Shown piece after piece: positions 16,417 through 26,323 of a stretch of 64,000 bases of DNA. Below the pieces are notes generated by a model. The model searched no databases. It was not told the origin of the DNA and worked only from the letters and a program-made list of their open reading frames with translations. Positions within the stretch are counted from its first letter, which is position 1. Each line of letters opens with the position of its first letter. The translations under genes were made by a program, and so were the position numbers. This DNA comes from Anabaena sphaerica FACHB-251 (GTDB taxonomy: Bacteria; Cyanobacteriota; Cyanobacteriia; Cyanobacteriales; Nostocaceae): positions 344,985 through 408,984 of the forward strand of contig NZ_JACJQU010000004.1 of assembly GCF_014696825.1 (NCBI RefSeq). The letters run 5' to 3'.

Positions 16417-18393
16417 ATGAATACTTTTTTAGAAATTGACCATGTAGACCGAATATTTAACCTACCCGATGGTGGTAAATATATCGCCTTAAAAAATATT
16501 GAGTTGAAAATATCCCAAGGTGAATTCATTTCTTTAATTGGACATTCTGGTTGTGGTAAATCCACTTTACTCAACATTATTGCCGGGTTAGATCAAGCCA
16601 GTATTGGTGGAGTGACGTTGGAAGGTCGGGAAGTGAGAGAACCAGGCCCAGATAGAATGGTGGTTTTTCAAAATTACTCGTTGCTTCCTTGGTTCACTGT
16701 ACGGGAAAACATCGCTTTGGCTGTGGATGAAGTACATCAAAATCTACCTAAGGGAGAACGTCGAGGAATTATAGAAGAACATATCGATATGGTAGGGCTG
16801 CGCCGTGCGGCGAATAAGCGTCCTAGTGAGTTATCGGGAGGGATGAAACAGCGAGTGGCGATCGCTCGTGCTTTGGCTACCCGTCCGAAGTTGTTGTTGC
16901 TAGATGAGCCTTTTGGCGCTTTGGATGCGCTGACAAGGGGTAATTTGCAAGCGCAATTAATGACTATATGTAATGAACACAGAATTACCTGTGTGATGGT
17001 GACACATGATGTCGATGAGGCGCTATTGTTGAGCGATCGCATCGTTATGCTCACCAACGGACCAGAAGCACACATTGGACAAATCCTCGAAGTTCCTATC
17101 CCCCGTCCCCGTCAACGTTTGGAAGTAGTTAACAATCCCTGTTACTACAACTTGCGGAATCAAATAATCTACTTCCTCAACCAACAAAAACAAGCAAAAA
17201 AACGCCAAAAACAACCCACAGCACCAGCAATTATTTCCAACAATAACTTAGAAAAAGTTCATTTAGAAATTGGCTATATTCCCCTCACCCAAGCCGCGCC
17301 CTTAATAGTTGCGAAAGAAAAAGGTTTCTTTGCTGAATACGGTTTAGAAGTCAACCTCAACCCTGAAACTAGCTGGAAAGACATAGCCAAAGGTGTAGCA
17401 ACTAGCAAACTTGATGCCGCCCAAATGGTCGCAGGTATGCCCCTAGCCATGACTTTAGGTGCAGGAGGTAAAAATGCGGTGTCAATGGTGACAGCCATGA
17501 CCCTCTCCCGCAATGGTAGCGCCATCACCTTCAGCAAAGAACTACTCAACGCTGGGGTCAAAAACCTAGCAGACTTTCAAACCACCATCAACGCTGACTT
17601 AGACAAAACCCACACCTTGGGAATTGTCCATCCTGCATCCATGCAAAACCTGTTATTGCGCTATTGGTTAGCAGAGTCTGGAATTCAACCTGATGTAGAT
17701 GTCAGTTTGATGGTAATTCCACCAGAAGAGATGCTAACCGCCCTCCAAGACGGGAAAATAGATGGTTACTGTGTTGGTGAACCTTGGAACTCTCACGCAG
17801 TTGATCAAAATGTGGGTTTTATCACCGCTATTACATCAGAACTTTGGAATGGACATCCAGACAAAGTATTAGGAGTACGAGAAGATTGGGCGCAGGAAAA
17901 TCCCCAAACACATTTAGCTTTAGTAAAAGCCCTATTAGCAGCTTGTGAATACTGCGACGATATTCGCAACCGGGAAGAAGTTATCACATTAATTTCTCAA
18001 CCTGACTATCTTGGTAGTAATTCTCTCCTTCTTCGTCCAGGTTTAATAGATACTTACAAGCATAATCATCATCAACAAACCCAAACTTCCCATCAGTTTT
18101 ATTTCAATAAAGCTAACTATCCCGACCGTAACGAAATGCTATGGATTTTAACCCAACTAGCCCGTTGGGGTTTAGTAGCTTTCCCGAAAAACTGGGTAGA
18201 AGTAATTGATAGAGTTTGTCGTCCAGATATATTTGGTGCAGCCGCAAGAGAAAGAGGCATTTTAGATATTGGACGGGAAGAACCAATTCAATTATTTGAT
18301 GGCAAAGTTTTTAATCCTTCAGAACCAATAGAGTATCTAAAAAGTTTGGAAATCAAACGTCAACTTCGGGTTGAAGAAGTATTTATTTCGTAG
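16417..18393 (+). CDS. nrtC: nitrate ABC transporter ATPase fused to an NrtA-like regulatory domain
   Basis: Residues 1-255 form an ABC ATPase: Walker [10 protein letters not shown] (42-50), signature [12 protein letters not shown], Walker [13 protein letters not shown]. After a Lys/Gln-rich linker, residues about 275-658 are homologous to NrtA ([31 protein letters not shown]). In characterised cyanobacteria this C-terminal domain mediates ammonium-dependent inhibition of uptake. The 658-residue length is standard for NrtC. The sequence between the domains shows no break. Confidence 0.95.
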   Translation: MNTFLEIDHVDRIFNLPDGGKYIALKNIELKISQGEFISLIGHSGCGKSTLLNIIAGLDQASIGGVTLEGREVREPGPDRMVVFQNYSLLPWFTVRENIALAVDEVHQNLPKGERRGIIEEHIDMVGLRRAANKRPSELSGGMKQRVAIARALATRPKLLLLDEPFGALDALTRGNLQAQLMTICNEHRITCVMVTHDVDEALLLSDRIVMLTNGPEAHIGQILEVPIPRPRQRLEVVNNPCYYNLRNQIIYFLNQQKQAKKRQKQPTAPAIISNNNLEKVHLEIGYIPLTQAAPLIVAKEKGFFAEYGLEVNLNPETSWKDIAKGVATSKLDAAQMVAGMPLAMTLGAGGKNAVSMVTAMTLSRNGSAITFSKELLNAGVKNLADFQTTINADLDKTHTLGIVHPASMQNLLLRYWLAESGIQPDVDVSLMVIPPEEMLTALQDGKIDGYCVGEPWNSHAVDQNVGFITAITSELWNGHPDKVLGVREDWAQENPQTHLALVKALLAACEYCDDIRNREEVITLISQPDYLGSNSLLLRPGLIDTYKHNHHQQTQTSHQFYFNKANYPDRNEMLWILTQLARWGLVAFPKNWVEVIDRVCRPDIFGAAARERGILDIGREEPIQLFDGKVFNPSEPIEYLKSLEIKRQLRVEEVFIS

Positions 18394-18462
18394 GGGCGAA
18401 GCATTCGGGCGATAAATTCTCGGTTTTTACCAAAGACTGTTCTCCGAATGCTTCGCCCTTAC
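18390..18462. repeat. long inverted repeat in the nrtC-nrtD gap
   Basis: The arms GTAGGGGCGAAGCATTCGG (18390-18408) and CCGAATGCTTCGCCCTTAC (18444-18462) are complementary apart from one position. They would form an about 19-bp stem with a 35-nt loop. It is followed by a CATTAGTCATTGGTCA heptamer remnant. Confidence 0.75.
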
Positions 18463-18533
18463 ATTAGTCATTGGTCAAAGTAACATAATAAACTCCCAAT
18501 TATTCATTACTAATTACCCATTACCAAAAAATC

Positions 18534-19379
18534 ATGACAACATTAAATTTCCATAACAAAACCCAAAGCCAACAATTACGAACTCAGAAAAAAGAAGACT
18601 TTTTAGTAATTGAAGGTGTTAATAAAATTTATCCCACCTCCGAAGGGCCTTACACCGTACTAGATGACATTAACCTCAAAGTACGTGAAGGTGAATTTAT
18701 TTGTTTGATTGGACATTCCGGCTGTGGAAAATCAACACTCCTGAACATGGTTTCTGGGTTTAATAAACCTACCAACGGTGTTGTCTGGTTACAAGGTCAA
18801 CCCATCACCGAACCAGGTCCAGACCGAATGATGGTATTTCAAAACTATTGTTTACTACCTTGGTTAAACGTTTTTGATAACGTTTACCTAGCTGTTGATT
18901 CTGTATTTCCCAAAAAAAGCCAAGCTGAAAAACGGGCAATAGTCAGAGAACATTTAGCAATGGTAGGACTAACAGAAGCAGCCCAAAAGAAACCGAGTCA
19001 AATTTCTGGAGGGATGAAACAACGAGTAGCGATCGCTCGTGCTTTAGCCATCCGTCCCCAACTCCTCATTTTAGACGAACCCTTCGGCGCTTTAGATGCC
19101 ATCACCAAAGAAGAATTACAGGAAGAACTACTGCAAATTTGGTCAGAACATCAAGTCACAGTTTTAATGATTACCCATGACATTGATGAAGCACTTTTCT
19201 TAGCAGACAAATTAGTCATGATGACAAACGGCCCTGCGGCAAATATTGGCGAAGTTTTAGAAATACCCTTCTCTCGTCCTCGCAACCGTCGTCGCATCAT
19301 GGAAAATCCAGAATATTACAACCTGCGAAACTACGCCCTAGACTTTCTCTATCGTCGTTGCGCTCATGTTGATGAGTAA
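18534..19379 (+). CDS. nrtD: nitrate ABC transporter ATPase
   Basis: This 281-residue ABC ATPase pairs with NrtC. Walker [10 protein letters not shown], signature [12 protein letters not shown] and Walker [13 protein letters not shown] are present, and there is no NrtA-like extension. It has close similarity to the N-terminal half of NrtC, as expected. It ends 121 bp before nrtP. Confidence 0.95.
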   Translation: MTTLNFHNKTQSQQLRTQKKEDFLVIEGVNKIYPTSEGPYTVLDDINLKVREGEFICLIGHSGCGKSTLLNMVSGFNKPTNGVVWLQGQPITEPGPDRMMVFQNYCLLPWLNVFDNVYLAVDSVFPKKSQAEKRAIVREHLAMVGLTEAAQKKPSQISGGMKQRVAIARALAIRPQLLILDEPFGALDAITKEELQEELLQIWSEHQVTVLMITHDIDEALFLADKLVMMTNGPAANIGEVLEIPFSRPRNRRRIMENPEYYNLRNYALDFLYRRCAHVDE

Positions 19380-19449
19380 TTGGCATAATTCGTAATTGGG
19401 AAAAAGCCACAGGAAATGGGGAAAAATTACCCGTTTCCTACCTCAATAA

Positions 19450-19463
19450 GTAAGTATGGCTAC
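19450..19463 (+). promoter_or_regulatory. candidate NtcA box upstream of nrtP
   Basis: GTA-AGTATGGC-TAC fits GTA-N8-TAC and lies 37 bp before the nrtP start. A TATTAT (19475-19480) follows after only 11 bp, so the class II geometry is not met. It could be a chance match in repeat-like DNA. Confidence 0.35.
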
Positions 19464-19500
19464 GCTATGCAAGCTATTATAAATCAACAGGAAACTTTAA

Positions 19501-21000
19501 ATGCTAAAAGGATTATTTTCATTAAAAGGCCGTTATCGGATTTTACATCAGACTTGGTTTGCTTTCTTTCTCACCTTTGTCTGTTGGTTTAACTTTGCGC
19601 CCTTCGCTACCACAATTGGTAAAGAATTAAATTTATTACCTGAACAAATTAAAACTTTAGGTATCTGTAATTTAGCTTTAACAATTCCGGCCCGCATCAT
19701 TATCGGAATGTTACTGGATAAATTTGGCCCCAGAATTACCTATTCCCTGTTATTGATGTTTGCTGTTATTCCCTGTTTAGCAACAGCATTAGCCCAAGAC
19801 TTTAACCAACTAGTTATAAGTCGCTTATTAATGGGAATAGTCGGTTCTGGATTTGTTGTTGGTATCCGCATGGTAGCGGAATGGTTTCCTCCCAAAGAAA
19901 TGGGAATTGCTCAAGGTATTTATGGCGGTTGGGGCAACTTTGGAGCATTTGGAGCAGAATTTGCTTTACCAACAATTGCAATTGCAACCAGCTTTTTAGG
20001 TGGTGGTGGTTCTAACTGGAGATTAACAATCGCCTTAACAGGAATTATAGCCGGAATTTATGGCGTAATCTACTACAACAGCGTTCAAGATACACCCATT
20101 GGTAAAGTTTATAAAAAACCCAAGAAAAATGGCTCTTTAGAAGTAACATCGATCAAAAGCTTTTGGGCGATGATTGTTTCTAACTTCGGGTTAATTTTCG
20201 CATTAGGCTTATTAGCTTGGCGTTTAGAACAAAAAAATATTCACTTCCTTACACTCAGTCAGATGTATATAGCTTGGTTGGCATTAGCAGGATTATTTGC
20301 TTACCAAAGTTATCAAGCTTACCAAGTCAATAAAGAATTACTAACTGGACAAAAAACATACCCTGCAAATCAACGTTATCAATTTGGTCAAGTAGCATTA
20401 CTAGAATTTACCTATATTACCAACTTTGGTTCAGAACTTGCAGTCGTTTCCATGCTACCTTCCTTCTTTGAAAAAACCTTTGGTTTAGAACACGTAGTAG
20501 CCGGAATGATCGCCGCAACCTATCCCTTCTTAAACCTAGTTTCTCGTCCTAGTGGAGGTTTAATTTCTGATAAATTAAAATCTCGTAAATGGACAATGAC
20601 AATTGTTTCCGCTGGGATTGCTTTTGGCTATTTGATGGCGCACTTCATTAACAAAGATTGGCCTATCCCCTTAGCAATTGCTGCAACAATGTTTGCTGCT
20701 TACTTTGCTCAAGCAGGTTGTGGTGCAACTTACGGAATAGTCCCATTAATCAAAAAAGAAGCAACTGGACAAATAGCAGGAAACGTTGGCGCTTACGGCA
20801 ACTTTGGTGGCGTAGTTTATCTCACAATATACAGCTTAACTGACCCATCAACCCTATTTGCCACAATGGGTATAGCGGCAATGATTTGCTCATTTATGTG
20901 TGCATTCTTCCTTAAAGAACCAAAAGATTCATTTGCATCTGATAATGAAAGCGAAGAAGAAACAATTAATCATCAACCAGCATTAATAACTGAAGAATAA
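19501..21000 (+). CDS. nrtP: MFS nitrate/nitrite permease NrtP
   Basis: The 499-residue major facilitator protein has about twelve hydrophobic helices and the nitrate/nitrite porter features: FFLTFVCWFNFAPF at the start, ARIIIGMLLDKFGPR, the nitrate signatures GGWGNFGAFGAEFALP and GAYGNFGGVVY, and RPSGGLISDKLKSRKW. The central loop (about residues 215-310) carries extra hydrophobic sequence, as in cyanobacterial NrtP. It sits between nrtD and narB in a cluster that already encodes the ABC transporter. Confidence 0.93.
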   Translation: MLKGLFSLKGRYRILHQTWFAFFLTFVCWFNFAPFATTIGKELNLLPEQIKTLGICNLALTIPARIIIGMLLDKFGPRITYSLLLMFAVIPCLATALAQDFNQLVISRLLMGIVGSGFVVGIRMVAEWFPPKEMGIAQGIYGGWGNFGAFGAEFALPTIAIATSFLGGGGSNWRLTIALTGIIAGIYGVIYYNSVQDTPIGKVYKKPKKNGSLEVTSIKSFWAMIVSNFGLIFALGLLAWRLEQKNIHFLTLSQMYIAWLALAGLFAYQSYQAYQVNKELLTGQKTYPANQRYQFGQVALLEFTYITNFGSELAVVSMLPSFFEKTFGLEHVVAGMIAATYPFLNLVSRPSGGLISDKLKSRKWTMTIVSAGIAFGYLMAHFINKDWPIPLAIAATMFAAYFAQAGCGATYGIVPLIKKEATGQIAGNVGAYGNFGGVVYLTIYSLTDPSTLFATMGIAAMICSFMCAFFLKEPKDSFASDNESEEETINHQPALITEE

Positions 21001-21117
21001 TTTTCTCACACAGAGGCACAAAGGTAAGAACACAAAGAAATTTTGAAAATCACACATCCTTCCTCATTCTCTCTGCGCCTCTGCGTCTCTGCGTGAAATA
21101 AAAAAATTATAAATACC

Positions 21118-23319
21118 ATGAATGAATTCACAAAAACACTTTGTCCTTATTGCGGTGTTGGTTGCGGTTTAGAAGTTTCCCCACCAGCCCAACATGGAAA
21201 AGCCACAAATCGAGATAGTGAAGGAACTCCAACTTGGCGGGTACGTGGTGATAAATCACATCCATCTAGTCAAGGAATGGTATGCGTTAAAGGTGCCACT
21301 ATTGCTGAATCTTTAGATAAAAATAGATTGAATTATCCAATGATGCGCGATTCTTTAAAACAAGAATTTCGTCGCGTTAGTTGGGATGAAGCCTTTGATA
21401 AAATTACCCAACGGATTCAAACATTACGCTTAAATGGTGATGAAACAGATTCTATCTGTATGTATGGTTCTGGACAATTTCAAACTGAAGATTATTATCT
21501 TGCTCAAAAATTACTCAAAGGTTGTTTAGGTACTAATAATTTTGATGCTAATTCCCGTCTTTGTATGTCTAGTGCAGTGTCTGGGTACATTCAAAGTTTT
21601 GGTGCTGATGGGCCTCCTTGCTGTTATGAAGATTTGGAATTAACTGATTGTGCATTTTTAATTGGCACAAATACAGCAGAATGTCACCCGATTATTTTTA
21701 ACCGTTTGGCAAAATATCATAAAAAAAATCGTCATGTGAAAATGGTAGTTGTTGATCCTCGTCGCACTCCCACCGCAGAAGCAGCAGATTTACATTTAGC
21801 TATTCGTCCTGGTACAGATATTGATTTGTTAAATGGGATTGCTCATTTATTAATGCGCTGGAATTACATTGATACATTATTCATGGATGATTGTACAAGC
21901 AATTTTCCAGCTTATGCCGAAGTAATTCGCCATTATTCGCCGGATGTGGTAGCTAGTCGATGTGGTATTAGTATTGCAGATTTAGAAACTGCTGCTAAAT
22001 ATTGGGGAAAATCAAAATCTGTACTTTCTTTATGGTCGATGGGTGTCAATCAATCTACAGAAGGTACGGCTAAAGTTAGAACTATTATTAATTTACATTT
22101 AATGACGGGGCAAATAGGTAAACCTGGTGCTGGCCCTTTTTCTCTCACTGGTCAACCTAACGCAATGGGAGGACGGGAAGCGGGAGGTTTAGCGCATTTG
22201 TTGCCGGGTTATCGTCTGGTAAAAAATGAACAACATCGCACAGAAGTTGAAGATTTTTGGGGTTTAGAAAGAGGTAAAATTTCACCTGTTGCTGGTTTAA
22301 CAGCTTGGGATATGATTACTGGTTTGGAATCTGGAAATGTGGGTTTATTGTGGATAGCTGCCACTAATCCCGCTGTGAGTATGCCAGATTTAGAACGCAC
22401 TAAAAAAGCATTGTTAAAATCGCCTTTTACTATATATCAAGATGCTTATTATCCTACGGAAACATCAGCTTATGCTCATGTTTTATTACCTGCGGCGCAG
22501 TGGGGCGAAAAAACTGGGATAATGACTAATTCAGAAAGAAGAGTAACTCTGTGTTCAGCTTTTCGTGAACCACCAAGGGAAGCAAAACCAGATTGGGAAA
22601 TTTTTGCAGAAGTGGGACGACGCTTGGGTTTTGAGGATAAGTTCGCTTTTAATAATTCTGCGGAAGTTTATGCGGAGTTTGTACAATTAACTCGTCACCG
22701 TCCTTGTGATATGTCAGGTTTGAGTCACCAAAAATTACAAGTACAAGGACCGACTCAATGGCCACACCCAAAAGAGGAGGCAGGGACGCGGAGAGGCAGG
22801 GACGCGGGGAAACGTCTTTACACGGATTTACGTTTTCATACCCCTGATGGACGCGCTAGGTTTGGCGCATATTATTCAAAAGGACTCGCAGAACCACCTG
22901 ATCCCAATTATCCTTTTGTATTAACTACTGGGCGACTTTACGGACATTGGCACACACAAACGCGCACGGGTAGAATTGAGAAAATTCGCCAAATGCACCC
23001 GGAACCGTTTATTGAGATTCATCCCCGTGATGCTGCGACGTTGGGAATTATTGATCATCAGTGGTTAGAAGTGCGATCGCGTCGTGGTAAAACTAAGTTT
23101 CCTGCTAAAGTCACAAAAGCTATTTCTCCTGGTACTGTTTTTGTCCCCATGCACTGGGGTAAGCTATGGGCTGATGATGCTGAAGCCAATAATCTCACCC
23201 ATTCAGAATCTTGTCCTGATTCCCTCCAACCAGAATTAAAAGCTTGTGCTGTGCAGCTAGTCCCAATTTTTGTAGAATCTACAGCCAAAAATTATCAGCT
23301 TCAGTCCTCACAATGGTAA
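21118..23319 (+). CDS. narB: ferredoxin-nitrate reductase
   Basis: NarB reduces nitrate to nitrite with ferredoxin electrons, using bis-MGD molybdenum and one [4Fe-4S] cluster. The cluster motif [18 protein letters not shown] is at the N-terminus. The molybdopterin oxidoreductase motifs ([47 protein letters not shown]) and the C-terminal dinucleotide-binding domain ([17 protein letters not shown]) follow. The length of 733 is normal. At about residues 553-565 an in-frame 16-nt tandem repeat (22779-22810) encodes a Gly/Arg-rich insert. Confidence 0.96.
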   Translation: MNEFTKTLCPYCGVGCGLEVSPPAQHGKATNRDSEGTPTWRVRGDKSHPSSQGMVCVKGATIAESLDKNRLNYPMMRDSLKQEFRRVSWDEAFDKITQRIQTLRLNGDETDSICMYGSGQFQTEDYYLAQKLLKGCLGTNNFDANSRLCMSSAVSGYIQSFGADGPPCCYEDLELTDCAFLIGTNTAECHPIIFNRLAKYHKKNRHVKMVVVDPRRTPTAEAADLHLAIRPGTDIDLLNGIAHLLMRWNYIDTLFMDDCTSNFPAYAEVIRHYSPDVVASRCGISIADLETAAKYWGKSKSVLSLWSMGVNQSTEGTAKVRTIINLHLMTGQIGKPGAGPFSLTGQPNAMGGREAGGLAHLLPGYRLVKNEQHRTEVEDFWGLERGKISPVAGLTAWDMITGLESGNVGLLWIAATNPAVSMPDLERTKKALLKSPFTIYQDAYYPTETSAYAHVLLPAAQWGEKTGIMTNSERRVTLCSAFREPPREAKPDWEIFAEVGRRLGFEDKFAFNNSAEVYAEFVQLTRHRPCDMSGLSHQKLQVQGPTQWPHPKEEAGTRRGRDAGKRLYTDLRFHTPDGRARFGAYYSKGLAEPPDPNYPFVLTTGRLYGHWHTQTRTGRIEKIRQMHPEPFIEIHPRDAATLGIIDHQWLEVRSRRGKTKFPAKVTKAISPGTVFVPMHWGKLWADDAEANNLTHSESCPDSLQPELKACAVQLVPIFVESTAKNYQLQSSQW
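22779..22810. repeat. 16-nt tandem repeat inside narB
   Basis: Two units, GGCAGGGACGCGGAGA and GGCAGGGACGCGGGGA, lie head to tail with one difference. The phrase resembles intergenic repeats of these genomes. It keeps the narB frame open and adds [13 protein letters not shown] residues in a surface-like region between domains. Confidence 0.75.
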
Positions 23320-23538
23320 GCTTCTAAGTAAATTCCTCAAGAGTGAATTGCCAATAGAGTCAATAATCTATAGTTACAATTATTTTTTTTGATTCTTGAC
23401 TTGGAGAAATAAGCACCTGAATGCCTGTTTTTATATTGACTTTTGTCAGTTAAACCTGCTTAAGTCTGATTACCAAAAAAGCAATTGTCTCAATGAGGGT
23501 TTATTTTTGAATGTTGATTGAAGCATGGGACACTACTA

Positions 23539-23997
23539 ATGAAGAGATTATTTAAGCAAATTAAAGCCTTGACCAGCGATGATAACTTCATGCACTTCAT
23601 TGAAAACATCGAAGTGGTAGTTTCTAAGATTCTCTCTATTTTGATGGTGCTGGTAATTTTTGTGGCTATTGCAGATTTGAGTATTTTTCTGGTTAAAGAG
23701 TTATTCGATGCACCTTACGGTAAATTTAATACCATTTTATTTAAGGTATTTGGTTTATTTTTAAATGTTCTAATTGCTTTAGAAATTTTAGAAAATATCA
23801 CAGCTTATCTAAAAAAACACGTTTTTCAGGTTGAGTTAGTAATTGTTACCTCCTTAATTGCTATCGCCCGAAAAATTATTATTCTGGATTTAGAAAAAGT
23901 AACAGGAATTGATATTATAGGATTAGGAATTGCTATACTTGCTCTCTCGATTAGTTATTTAATAATTCGTTCTAGCAAATCCCATAATAGAGATTAG
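23539..23997 (+). CDS. psiE: PsiE family membrane protein
   Basis: This PsiE (phosphate-starvation-inducible E) family protein has four predicted membrane helices: about residues 28-55, 75-98, 110-128 and 135-152. I start at ATG 23539 (152 residues); an upstream TTG at 23518 would add seven residues without a better ribosome site. The family has no defined activity. It lies between narB and narM, so it may be read with them. Confidence 0.75.
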   Translation: MKRLFKQIKALTSDDNFMHFIENIEVVVSKILSILMVLVIFVAIADLSIFLVKELFDAPYGKFNTILFKVFGLFLNVLIALEILENITAYLKKHVFQVELVIVTSLIAIARKIIILDLEKVTGIDIIGLGIAILALSISYLIIRSSKSHNRD

Positions 23998-24034
23998 CTA
24001 ATTACCAGATGAGGTTTAAAATATCAAATTTTAT

Positions 24035-24490
24035 ATGATAACCGAATTTTTTGAATTTGAAGCAGATTTTGTTGACGCTCTCCGTTGCATACCGATGCAG
24101 GTACGTTGTAAGTTAGATACCTGTGGGATAAAACTCAAATTGTCTGATTGGAATCAGATAACTTTATCACAACGTACCACTTTAGTTGAATTACCCTGCT
24201 CAACAGAAACAGAGATTGAATTTTACCAAGAGTATCTACAAAAATTAATTTTAGAACATACAGGCAAACCAGCTAGTAAATTACCAATTGAGCCTCATCC
24301 CCCTTGGATGGATTCTACAACTGTACCACCTAGCGTTCAGGAAAAAGCACAAGAAATAGGTGTTACCATCACGTTACAACAGTGGGAAATGTTAACTCCA
24401 TTACAACGGTTTGCTCTGCTTAAACTTAGTCGTCCCGGACATGAAAACAAAAACTTTCCCAACGCAATGGCAGAATTTAATCTGATTTAG
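24035..24490 (+). CDS. narM: nitrate reductase-associated protein NarM
   Basis: The 151-residue protein matches the Nitr_red_assoc family: FFEFEADFVDALRCIPM, RCKLDTCGIKLKLSDWNQ, and a distal PPWMDSTTVPPSVQEKAQEIG followed by a second copy-like LQQWEMLTPLQRFALLKLSR. In Synechococcus elongatus NarM is required for active NarB. Its position just after narB and psiE agrees. It is soluble, with no cofactor motif visible. Confidence 0.85.
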   Translation: MITEFFEFEADFVDALRCIPMQVRCKLDTCGIKLKLSDWNQITLSQRTTLVELPCSTETEIEFYQEYLQKLILEHTGKPASKLPIEPHPPWMDSTTVPPSVQEKAQEIGVTITLQQWEMLTPLQRFALLKLSRPGHENKNFPNAMAEFNLI

Positions 24491-24693
24491 TCAGTGGTCA
24501 GTGGTAAAACTACCATAAATTGACATCTGTTGCTGGATTAGCGTGAATTTGGCATTTTGTATTTTTAATTGGAGCAAAGCGACGGTTGCTGAAGTTATAG
24601 TGTATTTATCAATGGTGCTGCTGTTCATAAGGCTAAGGTTAAGTCTACTAACCAAACATTTTCAAAATTTGTTCAGACACACTCACTAACTCG

Positions 24694-26064
24694 ATGACAG
24701 GCAAAAACGCAAGACATAATGCATTTCTGCGGCTAGTGTCTAGTAATGAAGTAGCTTCCAGGCCAGAATCTCGCTACTCGCTGCTTCCCAATCAAGAGAT
24801 GGTCATTGGACGCGACCCCAGCTGCCAAGTTGTCTTGGATGCCATGATGTACAGGATGGTGTCTCGTCGTCATGCAGTAGTTCGTCCCCTCTCGTTATCA
24901 CCAGATAAGAGGTTCAGCTGGGTTATTTGCGATTTAAACAGTGCCAATGGCACTTTTTTAAATGGTCAACTTTTGCAAGGTTCTCAGGAATTACACCAGG
25001 GAGATCACATTTCTTTGGGTGCTGATGGTCCGCAATTCATTTTTGAGTATGAATTCATACCTCAACCCACAGTCATGACCGCTAATCAAGGTACAGTAAT
25101 AGCCTCTGCCAAAAACAAGCAACTGCAATCACCGCATGACTCAGTTAGTTTCACACAGCTATTTCCAATTATTTCCACGGGAAAAGATTTAACTCGCAAG
25201 GCCTACCTTGTACCGGGAATATTAACAGTTATCTTCGTAGTGTTAATGTTCGGTACTGTAGGCAATCCCCAAGCAAATCAAGTAATTGTAGGGTCTTATA
25301 TCGCCTCTGCTGCTTATTACTTTGTTTACCGACTTTGCGGTAAACAGAAGCCTTGGTGGGTACTCATTGCTATGGCATTGAGTACAATGCTAATTTTGCT
25401 CAGTCCTTTATTAGATTTTTTTATCTTTGTATTTCGCGTGATTTTGCCTGGTAGTCTACCCTTATCTCAAGATTCGATTACCTTCACAGAATTACTGGTG
25501 CGAATGTTTTTTGGCGCTGGGTTGATGGAAGAATTTCTCAAGGCATTACCAGTATTAGCTGCATATTTCATAGGTAACTCATTGCCATCACCCTGGCGGG
25601 AACGTATAGGAGTTTGGGAACCACTAGATGGTATTCTCTTGGGAACTGCTTCTGCTGTGGGTTTTACCTTGCTGGAAACTCTTGGTCAATATGTGCCTGT
25701 AATTACCCAAAATGTCACCCAACAAGCAGGAGTGGGTGCTGGTCAACTGGTGGGTTTGCAGCTACTGATTCCCAGAATTTTAGGTTCTGTCGCTGGACAC
25801 ATGGCTTACAGCGGATATTTGGGCTATTTTATCGGGTTGGCCGTCCTCAAGCCTTTAATGGGTTGGCAGATTCTCTCGGTTGGTTATTTAAGTGCCTCCG
25901 CCCTCCATGCCTTATGGAATGCTACGGGTTCTATTAATGCCCTGCTGTTGGTAGTTGTGGGTGTTTTATCTTATGCCTTTTTGATGGCGGCAATTCTCAA
26001 AGCACGGGTATTATCACCAACACGAGCGCAAAATTTCGCTACTCGCTTTCTTGAACCCAAATAA
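24694..26064 (+). CDS. FHA domain fused to a PrsW-type intramembrane metalloprotease
   Basis: Residues about 25-115 form an FHA phosphothreonine-binding domain (MVIGRDPSCQVVLD, VSRRHAVV, DLNSANGTFLNG). Residues 165-445 are a polytopic PrsW/CPBP-like domain with the EExxK motif in LMEEFLKALPVL, a glutamate in FTLLETLGQ and a histidine in GHMAYSGYLGY, all needed for site-1-type proteases of this family. It is a candidate membrane protease regulated by phosphoprotein binding. The substrate is unknown. It has its own gap upstream and is probably not part of the nitrate operon. Confidence 0.85.
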   Translation: MTGKNARHNAFLRLVSSNEVASRPESRYSLLPNQEMVIGRDPSCQVVLDAMMYRMVSRRHAVVRPLSLSPDKRFSWVICDLNSANGTFLNGQLLQGSQELHQGDHISLGADGPQFIFEYEFIPQPTVMTANQGTVIASAKNKQLQSPHDSVSFTQLFPIISTGKDLTRKAYLVPGILTVIFVVLMFGTVGNPQANQVIVGSYIASAAYYFVYRLCGKQKPWWVLIAMALSTMLILLSPLLDFFIFVFRVILPGSLPLSQDSITFTELLVRMFFGAGLMEEFLKALPVLAAYFIGNSLPSPWRERIGVWEPLDGILLGTASAVGFTLLETLGQYVPVITQNVTQQAGVGAGQLVGLQLLIPRILGSVAGHMAYSGYLGYFIGLAVLKPLMGWQILSVGYLSASALHALWNATGSINALLLVVVGVLSYAFLMAAILKARVLSPTRAQNFATRFLEPK

Positions 26065-26323
26065 AACATTTATCAGTTCTCAGTTATCAGTGCCTTTATC
26101 AGTGCCTTCTGTGTCCTGTTATCCACACTATTTAATTACTTTTCTATGCCTTAGGATAGATGTCTCAATCGTTGCGATCAGTCTATATATTAGTCTATGC
26201 TGAAGGGAATATGAGTAAAAAATGAAAGTTCAGCAAAAGATTTTAAGACACAGAACAACCGTGCCGCCATCGAAAATAATTACTGCTTCCTTTTAATACC
26301 CTCCCATTCATGAGGGCTGAAAT

